Shown here: one piece after another, positions 1 through 8,313 of the stretch
How the letters are laid out: each line of letters begins with the position of its first letter
How positions within the stretch are numbered: the stretch's first letter is position 1
NCBI RefSeq assembly: GCF_000023885.1
Contig: NC_013165.1
Span: 1,550,001 to 1,614,000, forward strand
Direction: 5' to 3'
From: Slackia heliotrinireducens DSM 20476
GTDB lineage: Bacteria > Actinomycetota > Coriobacteriia > Coriobacteriales > Eggerthellaceae
Length of the DNA: 64,000 bases
Position numbers and translations under genes: made by a program
The notes under the pieces: generated by a model
The model's input: the letters and a program-made list of their open reading frames with translations, nothing else
Databases searched by the model: none
Told to the model about the DNA's origin: nothing

Positions 1-1707
1 GGTTGCCGGGTTCTTGATACGGTTCGCTTCATCAAGCGCGATGATGTCGAATTCGGACCTATCGTAGAGCTCGATATCACGCCACAGTGCATCGTAGCTG
101 GTCACAAGCACGTCGTGCTCGACAGCGTGAGCGATGTCGAGGGCGCGTTTAGCGCGGGGGCCCACGGCCGCCACCACGTCCATGTCTGGCGCGAAGCGTT
201 CGAACTCTGCCAACCAGTTCTGCACCAACGAGCTCGGGCACACCACCATGCAGGGACGGCTGCGGTTCTTCGTGTTTCGGCGATACACCATGACGACGAT
301 GGTCTGGGCGGTCTTGCCGAGGCCCATCTGGTCGGCCAGAATCGCGCCACCGAACCCGTTCTCCATTCGTGAGTTGAGCCAGGCGAAACCTTCCTGCTGA
401 TATGGGCGCAGCGTGCCGGTAAACGCGATCGGCACCTGGTATTCCGCCTCCTGAACATCCGTTATGCGCGCGAGGTATTCGCCTACGCTGTCGTCGACCT
501 GGGTAGCATATCCCCGGTCGTGTTCGCCGGGTTTCGGCAGAAGCAGAGCCTTGTATCCGGGGAGCTTGGCTTGGCCATCCATCAGGTCATTGTCATCAAG
601 GCCCAGGTCATCGGCTATTTCGTAGACCTGTTGCAACGATTCATCGTCTAGCCTCACGATGCGGCCGTTGGACAGGCGATGGAACTTCTTCTTCAAGCGG
701 TAGGCGTGCAGGATGCGGTTGATGTCCTCGTCAGGCACCTCGTCGCCCGTGATACGCACATTGAGCAGGCCGGATTCGACCGAAACGCCCACCTGCAGTT
801 GCATAGGCGTTGGCTGGCTGATGCGTTTGAACAGATCGGTCACGAACACTTCCCCGAGCCTGGAAAAGTCCTTCACGCCTTCGGTCACGAATTCCATGAG
901 TTGATCGAGCTCCGTGCATTGCTTCAGGAAGAACTCCTCGCCGTCGCAGTGCTCGAAGTCGTGATGGTTAAGAAGCGCATAGGCCTGTTCTTCATGGTCG
1001 CGATCCGGACCTGCAGAAACGGCATCGAGCAGTCCGCGTTTCCTTCCGCCTGAAAGCACGCGGGCGTCGCACCAGATTCTACCGCTGCGGTTAGCGTCGA
1101 AGTAGAATTGCATGACATGCCCCGGATTTCCATCCATGTGCTCAAGCGCCCAAGCGGCGGATGGCGACGGCAGATGGCGCACGTCCCGTACCCAGTCCAT
1201 GGACTGGAACGATTGCCCCTCTTCGGGAACGGTGACGGACAGCGTGCTGTTCCCGAACGGCGATTTGCTGTCGGGGATGCTGATGCGTACCGGTTTAAGC
1301 AGGGGGATGCCGTGTGCCCTGTTTGAGATGAGCATCTCGACCATATGAGGCAACGTGTGCGACAAGGTGTTGTTGTGCCCCTCGAACTCTTCAGGCTTCG
1401 CAACGAACCGCAACGCCAGCGCAACGCCGTAGCTCGACACGTTCTCGGATTTGAATTGGACGTTGTTCACTACCTGAAGCTCTTGCAGAAGGTCGCCCGT
1501 CACGGTGTTGAACTTGACCGCGACAAACGACGGCGTCGCCGCGCTGGCGTTAGGTGCCGTCGCGACAGTGGCCGCGATTACGGTGCACAGCCCCTTGTAT
1601 CCGCAGGACAAGTTTGTAAACAGGGTGAACTTCGTCCTTGAGAGTGCCGACGCTTCGGCGTAGGTCAGCTTGGAAACCTGTTTGCGGATGCGCGACTCGT
1701 CAAGCAT
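1..1707 (-). CDS. SNF2-family DEAD-like helicase, C-terminus cut by window edge
   Basis: This gene starts at 1707 (ATG, AAAGGA upstream) and stays open for 569 codons to the left edge, so the C-terminal half of the helicase is missing. The first 400 or so residues are an uncharacterised N-terminal region without a visible SWIM zinc finger. The SNF2 ATPase follows: Q-like region around residue 430, Walker A DQMGLGKT with Lys465, motif Ia with VVCPSSLVQNW, and motif II LDEANRIKNP at 559-562, with Asn where DEAH proteins have His. Bacterial SNF2 proteins are double-stranded DNA translocases found in stress and defence loci. It faces the same way as the kinase-phosphatase operon at 3159-10433, and its promoter region shares a palindrome with that operon. 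A joint role is inferred. Confidence 0.9.
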   Translation of the reverse strand, partial: MLDESRIRKQVSKLTYAEASALSRTKFTLFTNLSCGYKGLCTVIAATVATAPNASAATPSFVAVKFNTVTGDLLQELQVVNNVQFKSENVSSYGVALALRFVAKPEEFEGHNNTLSHTLPHMVEMLISNRAHGIPLLKPVRISIPDSKSPFGNSTLSVTVPEEGQSFQSMDWVRDVRHLPSPSAAWALEHMDGNPGHVMQFYFDANRSGRIWCDARVLSGGRKRGLLDAVSAGPDRDHEEQAYALLNHHDFEHCDGEEFFLKQCTELDQLMEFVTEGVKDFSRLGEVFVTDLFKRISQPTPMQLQVGVSVESGLLNVRITGDEVPDEDINRILHAYRLKKKFHRLSNGRIVRLDDESLQQVYEIADDLGLDDNDLMDGQAKLPGYKALLLPKPGEHDRGYATQVDDSVGEYLARITDVQEAEYQVPIAFTGTLRPYQQEGFAWLNSRMENGFGGAILADQMGLGKTAQTIVVMVYRRNTKNRSRPCMVVCPSSLVQNWLAEFERFAPDMDVVAAVGPRAKRALDIAHAVEHDVLVTSYDALWRDIELYDRSEFDIIALDEANRIKNPAT

Positions 1708-1765
1708 GATGGATCCTTTCGTGAACGCCCCGAGGGGCTTCTCTTGCGGAACCATCATCCGCTAC

Positions 1766-1788
1766 GCGCAATTCACGAATTGCGCAAT
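1766..1788. promoter_or_regulatory. Palindromic candidate operator upstream of SNF2 gene
   Basis: Within the 233-bp divergent gap 1708-1940, GCGCAATTC (1766-1774) and GAATTGCGC (1777-1785) form a perfect inverted repeat with a 2-bp spacer. It overlaps a second palindrome, ATTGCGCAAT, at 1779-1788. The same 10-mer lies upstream of the VWA operon at 10509-10518 at nearly the same distance from the start codon. No clear -35/-10 pair was identified in the gap. Confidence 0.5.
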
Positions 1789-1940
1789 GCGCCGCCATTC
1801 TGCACGACGAAAATTTCAAGGTTCTGACTTGGGCTGTTAGGCGTACATCAGATTCAGTTCGAAACAAGGTAAGGTTTTGGCCCTGTTTGGAAGCAAGTTT
1901 TACATACGATTCGGCAAGGTTTGACGTGTACGCTGGCACC

Positions 1941-2981
1941 ATGTGTATCTTTATTGGACAGACCGCTATGGATTACTACCGAGCTCATCGCTACGGCGGA
2001 CTCGGTCAGCCCCTTTTTGCCCGCGATGCTAGGCAAGCCGTCGCGTCGAGCAACGCCCATTCCAACATCCTGGATGTCCTAAGTGTAGACCTGCGCAAAT
2101 ATGACATTCTTTGGCCACCTGAGGTTCCGACGGTGCTCGTAACAGACCCGAAGGCAACCCGCAATACCAGCAAGGTGAGCTATCGGCTGTACTCAGAAGC
2201 GATTACTGCCGGGATGATCATCGAACTGGAACGCAATGTGTACATTCCATCTGTGGAATTCCATTTCCTACTATCTGCTAGATACCTGCCACTATGCCAA
2301 CTGGTCGAGCTGGGCTATGAGCTTTGCGGCTGCTACTCTTTGGGTCCGTACGAGAATCCGTTTGCAGACAGGCCCGATCCGCTCACTACACCCTTAAAGT
2401 TGCAACATTTTATAGAAAACCATAAGGGCGTAAAAGGTTCTAGAACAGCCATGCAGGCGGTAAGTAGAATCGCTAGCGGAAGCTGGTCGCCAATGGAATC
2501 GAAGCTTGCGACTTGCATGGCAATGTCCTCCAGGCAAGGTGGATATGAATACGGGTTGCCTAGGTGTAATCATGAAATTCAGCTTTCATCTGCGGAGACT
2601 CCTTTGGATGGCAGACATTCTTTCTATATCGACCTCTTGTTTGTGCATAGGGACAGCCATCAAAAGCTCCATCGGGGTGCACTTGAATACGATGGTAGCC
2701 AACATCGATCTGAGCAGGCCAGAGGCAGGGATCGCGCAAAAACCCATGTGCTGGAAGCGCGAGGAATCGACATCATGCATCTTGCGTTTGAGGATATCAA
2801 TACGTTCAACAAGTTCGACCATCAGATGAAGACGTTTGGAAGAATGATAAAAGTTAAGCGAAACCTGCCCTCGCTGGATGTAATCCAAGCGCGACAGAGA
2901 GTTTACAACACTCTGTTCTCGAAGGCAGGCATGGCAAATCCAGGCGGCTACCAAATTGCTGAGGTCGATGAGGAAGGATAA
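1941..2981 (+). CDS. Hypothetical protein with nuclease-like C-terminal domain
   Basis: The protein has 346 residues from the ATG at 1941. The frame also opens at a TTG at 1887, but the ATG gives the start MCIFIGQTAMDYYR, which looks like a natural N-terminus. The first two thirds match no family I can name. The C-terminal part (about 225-330) reads FYIDLLF, then ALEYDGSQH, then a run RDRAKTHVLEARGIDIMHL. That acidic-strand pattern with a following conserved Glu/Gln-His recalls DUF559/Vsr-like restriction-endonuclease folds. The gene runs opposite to its neighbours and is followed at once by an inverted-repeat element; its TAA stop lies inside the left repeat. It may be cargo that arrived between the SNF2 gene and the kinase operon. 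The nuclease assignment is weak. Confidence 0.6.
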   Translation: MCIFIGQTAMDYYRAHRYGGLGQPLFARDARQAVASSNAHSNILDVLSVDLRKYDILWPPEVPTVLVTDPKATRNTSKVSYRLYSEAITAGMIIELERNVYIPSVEFHFLLSARYLPLCQLVELGYELCGCYSLGPYENPFADRPDPLTTPLKLQHFIENHKGVKGSRTAMQAVSRIASGSWSPMESKLATCMAMSSRQGGYEYGLPRCNHEIQLSSAETPLDGRHSFYIDLLFVHRDSHQKLHRGALEYDGSQHRSEQARGRDRAKTHVLEARGIDIMHLAFEDINTFNKFDHQMKTFGRMIKVKRNLPSLDVIQARQRVYNTLFSKAGMANPGGYQIAEVDEEG

Positions 2982-3117
2982 GCGCCTTTTTTGCATCTAC
3001 TGACCCTCTGAAAGCATTTTGGAGTTGATTATTGACCCTTGAAGGGCCCAAAGCACAACAGTTCAACCCAAAACGACCTTCCAAAGGCGCCTCGGATGCA
3101 AAAAAGGCGCTTATCCT
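2975..3117. repeat. 143-bp element with perfect 23-bp terminal inverted repeats
   Basis: AGGATAAGCGCC-TTTTTT-GCATC (2975-2997) is the exact reverse complement of 3095-3117. Inside, a second imperfect pair occurs (TTTTGGAGTTGA near 3016 and TTCAACCCAAAA near 3061), as do two direct TGACCCT copies. The unit lies between convergent genes and includes the stop codon of the upstream one. It is too long-looped for a usual terminator and looks like a MITE-like or REP-like element, although read-through in either direction would give an oligo-U-flanked stem. Confidence 0.6.
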
Positions 3118-3158
3118 ACCTCAAGCATGATTTAGATTTGGTAATGAGTCGTTCGAGC

Positions 3159-4622
3159 CTAGTCCAAACCATGGTCGCGGAGCCAGGCTTTGGCGATGCC
3201 GAAGCCGATGCGGCCCGAGGCCTCGTCGTCGCGGGCGGATTCCCGGATCCATTCAATGCCTTTGGCCTGGTTGCGGTCAACGCCGTCACCCTCGTACAGC
3301 ATGACGCCGAATGCGTTCTGAGCCAGGATATTGCCCTGTTTAGCCGCTTGGCTGAACAACACGGCAACCCTTTGCGGGTCGCGAGGCAGGCCGCCCAACC
3401 CGTCACGAATGCAAAGCCCCAGGTAATACATTGCCGACGTGTTGCGCTTTGCCTCCTGCTGCATGAATATGGGCACAGCCTTGTCATACATGCCGCAGTT
3501 AAAATAATCCAGCGCATCGATGAACTCGTGGTCTTCCTCGGTGTCGAACTGTGGGTAAGCAACAGTTTCGGCATCAGTGTCGCTGCGGACGTAGCTCAAC
3601 AATGCGTCTGTGAAGAGCCTGTACTCATAATCATCCTTGTTGAGCGGCAGCATCGATTCGAGCGCATCAGGCAACACCCGTACTTTGGGGTCTACGGCAA
3701 GCCCGGCATCCACAGCACGCGAGATGCGTGCGTCCATGGATACGAGAGAATCGGACACTGCGGCCTGCAAATCGGAATCCGATGCAACCTCGCCGAAAGA
3801 TTCGAGAAGTTCCTGACGTACCTTGCCATATAGGCGTGAAACGAAATCCTCGTCGTGGTACAGGCTGCCAAGCGGTGAGTAATCGTCAGCATAACCTGGG
3901 CATATGCCATTAGCGAGCATGGCGTAGAGCGTGGCGCACATGCTGTAGGTATCTGCTTTCAGGCCGCTTGAGGGCATCTGCGTATCGACATCGGCGAACA
4001 TCTGCTCCGGGGCCGCAAAACCGAAAGTGCCCACCGACTCGGAGTTGACGCGCTCATCCTTGCACAGCCCGAAGTCCAGCAGACGCGCCTGCCCGTCGGC
4101 GTTGATGACGATGTTGTCGGGCTTGATGTCGCGATGCGGTATTTGCGTACGGGAGTTGCAGGCGTTCGAGCCGAACCTGACGATCGGTTTGATGTAGGCT
4201 AGCGCCTGCTCGCAGGTCAGTGCAGAGCATGCATCTGGATCGCTCAGAAGCGCACCCAGATTGGTTCCCTCGATGAGCTCCATGACCACCGCAGAGTGGA
4301 GGTCCAGGTCAACAGCCTTATGAAGGGCCAGACCATAGGCGTAGGGACGTGGAACCGTCAGGTCGTTCTCGTGCAGGCGGAGCGCCTGCCACTCGGTTTC
4401 GGCATCGTCCTTATTGGCGTACATCTTGAGAGCGTACCTGCGCCCGTCCAGACTGACGGACAGCACCTGCGCCTGGCCGCCCTTGCCCAGCTCGGCATCG
4501 AGAACGAATCCAAGCCGGCCGTCGAGCAGGGAAAACTCGTCGCCCGACATTCTATCGACGAAGAACACGATATCAGGTTCACTGGTGGGTGATTTCGGCT
4601 GCGGTGTTTGGGTCGGACGCAT
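3159..4622 (-). CDS. Ser/Thr protein kinase with C-terminal Sel1-like repeats
   Basis: This 487-residue protein is an active-looking Hanks-type kinase. Visible motifs are the glycine loop GKGGQAQV (46-53), Lys66 in ALKMY, the catalytic loop HRDIKPDN (163-170) and DFG (183-185), followed by GTFGFAAPEQ as activation segment and APE motif. Residues from about 385 to 470 carry Sel1-type repeats (AMYYLGLCIRDG, AQNAFGVMLYEGDG), a scaffold for protein contacts. There is no membrane segment, so it should act in the cytoplasm. It is the last gene of the six-gene minus-strand operon, 9 bp after the FHA gene, with AGAGGAC before the ATG. The FHA neighbour suggests a phosphothreonine-dependent partner; substrates are unknown. 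Confidence 0.9.
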   Translation of the reverse strand: MRPTQTPQPKSPTSEPDIVFFVDRMSGDEFSLLDGRLGFVLDAELGKGGQAQVLSVSLDGRRYALKMYANKDDAETEWQALRLHENDLTVPRPYAYGLALHKAVDLDLHSAVVMELIEGTNLGALLSDPDACSALTCEQALAYIKPIVRFGSNACNSRTQIPHRDIKPDNIVINADGQARLLDFGLCKDERVNSESVGTFGFAAPEQMFADVDTQMPSSGLKADTYSMCATLYAMLANGICPGYADDYSPLGSLYHDEDFVSRLYGKVRQELLESFGEVASDSDLQAAVSDSLVSMDARISRAVDAGLAVDPKVRVLPDALESMLPLNKDDYEYRLFTDALLSYVRSDTDAETVAYPQFDTEEDHEFIDALDYFNCGMYDKAVPIFMQQEAKRNTSAMYYLGLCIRDGLGGLPRDPQRVAVLFSQAAKQGNILAQNAFGVMLYEGDGVDRNQAKGIEWIRESARDDEASGRIGFGIAKAWLRDHGLD

Positions 4623-4631
4623 GTCAGTCCT

Positions 4632-5921
4632 CTATTTCGCCGCGTCGATCAAAGCGCTTACGTGGCGCTTGTCCTGCTCGCGGATGACAGTCTCAGCATC
4701 CAGGCAATATGCGAAACGTAGCAGGGCGCTTTCAGAATACGGTCCGAATTCGGCGCCCAGATAGCCGCAAACAATCTCGTCGCCGGGTTCCAGGCGCTCG
4801 ACTGGCGACGCCTGTACATATGCGTCGTCGCCCCTGATGAACGTACCGTTGCTGGAATCCAAATCGTAGACGTACCAACGGCCGCCGTCGCACAGCACCA
4901 TGGCGTGGATACCGGAAGCTCCGCCGTTCGCATCAGAAAGCTGGAGCACCTTGGTACGTCGATTCTCGGTCAGGTGGCTGAATTTGAGCTTCTTGACCTT
5001 CGCCTTGTAGTCGTCGGCCTTTCCGTTTCGCCCGATGAATACCACATCGGCATCGGAGAAGGTTCCCATGACGCCGTGCAACCCAGGGGCCCCGTCGAAC
5101 ATCTGGATCAAGGCAATGCTCTTGGCGTCGGCAGGCAGGACGTCGCTTTCCGAAGAGCCGATAACATTTGCATCGGTGACCTGGTAGTTCGGCGGCAGCG
5201 CGGCTTTAGACGACGGGCCGTAGATGACAGCTGAAACCATCCGCTCGATAAGCACGTCGAATACGCTTCCCAAAGAAGGCTTTCCGCCACGCACGGGCGA
5301 CGGTATCTCTACCATATTGTTTGCGTCCATGTCGCGCAGCAACGCCTCGATGCCGTTGGCAAAGGCGTCGATTTCGAATTCTCGGTACCGCTCGGCGCGG
5401 AAGCCCAGCCGCATGGCAGGCAGGATTTCGTCTTCCAACGTTTCCTTCAGGTTGTAGATCCCCTCGAGCGAATCCTTCAGGTACATGAAGCGACAGGCCA
5501 GATCGTCCTGGTCCGCGTCCAGGCTCTCTACTGCGATGCCTGCGAGGCGCGCCACAGTCGCATGTGGGTCGCGCAGCATGACAGACGCATTGCGCAGGGC
5601 GGTCGCGGACTTCCCCACCCCGCCGGCGCCCAGCCAGCATTCCTCAAAGGCTTTGGGCTTGTCGGCAGCCTTCCAGATGTTGGAAAGTCGCGATTTGGAT
5701 TCGAAACGGTCAGTGTTGTTGAATATGGCTGTGGCCAGCAGTTTTGCTGACAGCTTATAGTCGTGGTACGGGTTGTATTCCTCATAGTCGCCGCTGCTCG
5801 ACATGCCCGAAAGGCCGGCGAAGCGTCCGTAGCCGGTAGAGATCTTGCCCAGAGTTTCGCAGAAGGCCTGCAGGCCTGAGTAACATATTTCGATTTCAGG
5901 GTTCATGCTTTTAACGGACAT
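4632..5921 (-). CDS. FHA-domain protein
   Basis: The 429-residue protein starts at 5921, where GGGAGGCG precedes ATG by seven bases. The frame is open upstream to 6005, but that part overlaps the preceding kinase gene and lacks a ribosome site. Residues 1-290 are unassigned and mostly helical in appearance; GAGGVGKS at 98-105 resembles a P-loop but lacks the usual preceding hydrophobic strand and may be chance. The C-terminal FHA domain (about 293-390) has VVFIGRNGK, His339 and DLDSSNGTF (353-361), with PGDEIVCG after it. FHA domains bind phosphothreonine peptides, so this protein is the likely reader of the operon's kinases. It may be dephosphorylated by the PP2C partner. Confidence 0.88.
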   Translation of the reverse strand: MSVKSMNPEIEICYSGLQAFCETLGKISTGYGRFAGLSGMSSSGDYEEYNPYHDYKLSAKLLATAIFNNTDRFESKSRLSNIWKAADKPKAFEECWLGAGGVGKSATALRNASVMLRDPHATVARLAGIAVESLDADQDDLACRFMYLKDSLEGIYNLKETLEDEILPAMRLGFRAERYREFEIDAFANGIEALLRDMDANNMVEIPSPVRGGKPSLGSVFDVLIERMVSAVIYGPSSKAALPPNYQVTDANVIGSSESDVLPADAKSIALIQMFDGAPGLHGVMGTFSDADVVFIGRNGKADDYKAKVKKLKFSHLTENRRTKVLQLSDANGGASGIHAMVLCDGGRWYVYDLDSSNGTFIRGDDAYVQASPVERLEPGDEIVCGYLGAEFGPYSESALLRFAYCLDAETVIREQDKRHVSALIDAAK

Positions 5922-5985
5922 CGTGCGCCTCCCTTTCGTTTTCTGAAATTGTATCAGACGGCGCACGTGAAACCTGGCTCGACGG

Positions 5986-6711
5986 CTAGGCGACATGTGC
6001 TCCAATCAACACCTGAAACGCCTGGTTTGCACGAATGAAGCGCTTGCGGGGGTCGGGGTCTATGCAGCATGCAAGCCAACGGCCCAGTCGGGTGTCGGGA
6101 AGCAAGTTGGGGCTCAGACGGCGTCCGTATCGCGCGGCTACCAGCCCCAGTGCCAGCATGTACAGGTCGGCCTGCTCCAGGCTCAGCGCGGCGTTGGGGC
6201 TGTAGCCGTTGCGGAGCAGCCCCGGGTTGTACGGACCGCCCGTGGTACAGCTGATACCCAGATCGATTATCTTCAAACCTGTTGGCGTGAGCATGATGTT
6301 TCCGGGATGCAGGTCGCGATGGGCCAGCCCGCATCCGTGGAGCACCGACAGCGCGAGGGTGGCGTGCTTGGCGTATTCCAGGGTCTTGCGCTCGCCCAGA
6401 TGGCGGGTGGATTCGATGACGCTCTTGAGGGAATGGCCCTCAAGCAGCTCCATAGCCATGCAGAGGTTACCGTTGAGCTGCGGATACTTCTCGGAGAATA
6501 TGCGCTTGCAGGAATAGACCTCGGGAAAGTACGCGCTGCCGGAAACGGTCTGCAGGGCTCGGTACTCGTGCATGAGTCCGCGCTCGTCCGAACCGCTCGA
6601 ACCGCCGTCCACCTTGAGGGCGACGGTCCGGCGCAGCTCGGAGTCGTAGGCGCGGTAGAGCCTGGCGTATCCGCCGACGGCGAAGGGGGTCGGGCTTTCC
6701 AGGGTCAGCAT
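5986..6711 (-). CDS. Short Ser/Thr protein kinase
   Basis: At 241 residues this is a bare kinase domain without sensor or membrane part. Motifs seen are Gly-rich VGGYARLYRA (12-21), Lys33 in VALKV, catalytic loop HRDLHPGN (131-138) and DLG (150-152) in place of DFG. The catalytic-loop Lys is His here, as in some lipopolysaccharide- and aminoglycoside-kinase-like enzymes, so activity is likely but substrate class is uncertain. The segment after DLG is short and lacks a clear APE motif. GGAGACGG precedes the ATG, and the gene follows the YegI-like kinase gene by 9 bp. It is the third kinase of the same operon, which is unusual. Confidence 0.85.
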   Translation of the reverse strand: MLTLESPTPFAVGGYARLYRAYDSELRRTVALKVDGGSSGSDERGLMHEYRALQTVSGSAYFPEVYSCKRIFSEKYPQLNGNLCMAMELLEGHSLKSVIESTRHLGERKTLEYAKHATLALSVLHGCGLAHRDLHPGNIMLTPTGLKIIDLGISCTTGGPYNPGLLRNGYSPNAALSLEQADLYMLALGLVAARYGRRLSPNLLPDTRLGRWLACCIDPDPRKRFIRANQAFQVLIGAHVA

Positions 6712-6720
6712 GGCCGTCTC

Positions 6721-8292
6721 CTAATACGAGGTGACGATTTCCATCAGGAAGTTCGCCGCCATGCCCGCGAGGTCCAGAACCAAGCCGCCGATCAGGGCGA
6801 AGAACTCCCCTGCGTAGCTTAGGAACGAGGGTTCGACGGCGTACACGACGAACAGGAAGAACAGTGCGGCGAAGACGCCTGCCTTGGCCAGGTCCTTGGA
6901 GAACATGGTGAACAGGTACAGCGCCAATACGCCGACGATGACGGCTTCCATAATCAACACCTCCAGGTCGGTTTCCAACAGAACTGCTACATCGTTCCAG
7001 TTCAGGGCGAAATGCAAGGCCACCGAAGCGAGCATGACCGCGATGACCATCTTGACCGCCAGGGATATGCTATGCGAAGCGGGCTCCATGCATTTCGCAA
7101 TCTGCGTCCGCACGCCCTCGCGCATGCCGTCGATCGCCTTGCGGGCATCGCGCCTGGTTCGCTGCAGCGCCTGGGAGCGCTTCTCACGGGCGGCCTTGCG
7201 TTCCTGGTCAAGCTTGAGCCTTGCGGCTTCGCGCTGCTCGCTACGCTCCTGAATCCGTTCCTCCACGGTGTGCCACTTGGTGCGGATGGCTTCGGCGAAC
7301 TGCCCGGTGGCATCAGTCAAGCGTTCGCCGTCCAAAGGGTTTGCGATGGCCTTGCCTTTGCGGCTGCGCTTCGACCCGCAGTTCGGACAGGCCGCAAGCA
7401 TGTTCGAGTGCTCGAATCCGCAGTTCGAGCAGCACGTGAACTTGGCGTTCAACAGCTCGTTGAGAGCATCGCGCAGCTCGGTCGGCGAAGGCATGGGCCC
7501 GCTCCGCGCGAATGCGCGCTCGAAACATTCGGCCAGGTGCGGCCCGTATGTGTTGACCGGAAGCGCACCCGGGATGCGTTTGTAGGCGAAGTCGCGGTTC
7601 AGGGTGTGTTCGATGCGGGCGTCTACGGGATCCACGTCGGACTCGCGACACTCGAAAGGATGCTCGCCCAAAAACAGCAGCTGGAACACGGCCACTGCAA
7701 GCAAAAACCAGTCGCTCTGGGGCGTGAGCACCACGGCCCCTTCGCTTCGTCCGAGCATCTCAGGCGACTTCTCACGGGATTCGGTGGCTGGGTAGACCAC
7801 GTGGGCAATTCGGTCCTTGACCTGGAAGGAGTCTGCGTCGAGCATCCACATCTGACGCTCTTCCGGATCGAAGACCACGTTTGCCAGCGACAGGTCGCCC
7901 ACCACAAGATCGGCGTCGTGAGCCGCAATGACGCTCTCGCACAGCATGCGTGCGAGCATGACGCGGAAGCTGGGCGAGACCTGGTCGGAGTGGCTCAGTC
8001 GGTTCAGGGACACGCCTTTCACACGCCGCATCAAGTAGCCTGCCCATGCGCCTTGAGAATCGTAGACGTTGCCCTTCGGCAACACCAACATGGAGACGTG
8101 CCCGTCGGCCAAGAAACTGTGGTCGATAAGCCACTGGACCTTGCGGCGGCGGCCTTCGCTCCGAAACATCGGGTCGACGATCTTGCAGACGCAGGACGGC
8201 TGGCCGTCGACTTCGAACACGAAGCCGCGACCACCGTTGTCCATGCAGGTCAGAGCCAGGTTCTTACCGTCTTCTGAGAAGTAGGCGGGCAT
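6721..8292 (-). CDS. YegI-like protein kinase with zinc ribbon and membrane anchor
   Basis: The 523-residue protein has a divergent kinase domain of the type found in TerY-P triads. Lys37 lies in VCKIVD, the catalytic loop reads VVGDLSLANVVF (Asp133, Asn138, no HRD His or Arg) and the metal-binding motif is DADSFQV rather than DFG, which is characteristic of this subgroup. A zinc ribbon with CSNCG and CPNCG follows near residues 307-326, then a charged coiled coil (about 350-400) and three hydrophobic segments up to the C-terminus. It should therefore be tethered to the membrane with the kinase inside. AAGGAG lies eight bases before the ATG. The PP2C gene is 21 bp upstream. Together with the VWA protein these form the core triad. 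Confidence 0.88.
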   Translation of the reverse strand: MPAYFSEDGKNLALTCMDNGGRGFVFEVDGQPSCVCKIVDPMFRSEGRRRKVQWLIDHSFLADGHVSMLVLPKGNVYDSQGAWAGYLMRRVKGVSLNRLSHSDQVSPSFRVMLARMLCESVIAAHDADLVVGDLSLANVVFDPEERQMWMLDADSFQVKDRIAHVVYPATESREKSPEMLGRSEGAVVLTPQSDWFLLAVAVFQLLFLGEHPFECRESDVDPVDARIEHTLNRDFAYKRIPGALPVNTYGPHLAECFERAFARSGPMPSPTELRDALNELLNAKFTCCSNCGFEHSNMLAACPNCGSKRSRKGKAIANPLDGERLTDATGQFAEAIRTKWHTVEERIQERSEQREAARLKLDQERKAAREKRSQALQRTRRDARKAIDGMREGVRTQIAKCMEPASHSISLAVKMVIAVMLASVALHFALNWNDVAVLLETDLEVLIMEAVIVGVLALYLFTMFSKDLAKAGVFAALFFLFVVYAVEPSFLSYAGEFFALIGGLVLDLAGMAANFLMEIVTSY

Positions 8293-8313
8293 GATGCGCT
8301 CCTTGCGGGTCGG

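Noticed and set aside
98-105. A P-loop ATPase domain in the FHA protein (residues 98-105, DNA about 5607-5630)
   Set aside because: GAGGVGKS lacks a preceding hydrophobic strand and no Walker B follows. The coordinates in this entry are residue numbers.
7012-8277. Long plus-strand open frame opposite the YegI-like kinase gene
   Set aside because: It mirrors a gene with clear kinase, zinc-ribbon and membrane motifs; GC-rich codon bias creates such antisense frames, and it has no domain or ribosome site.
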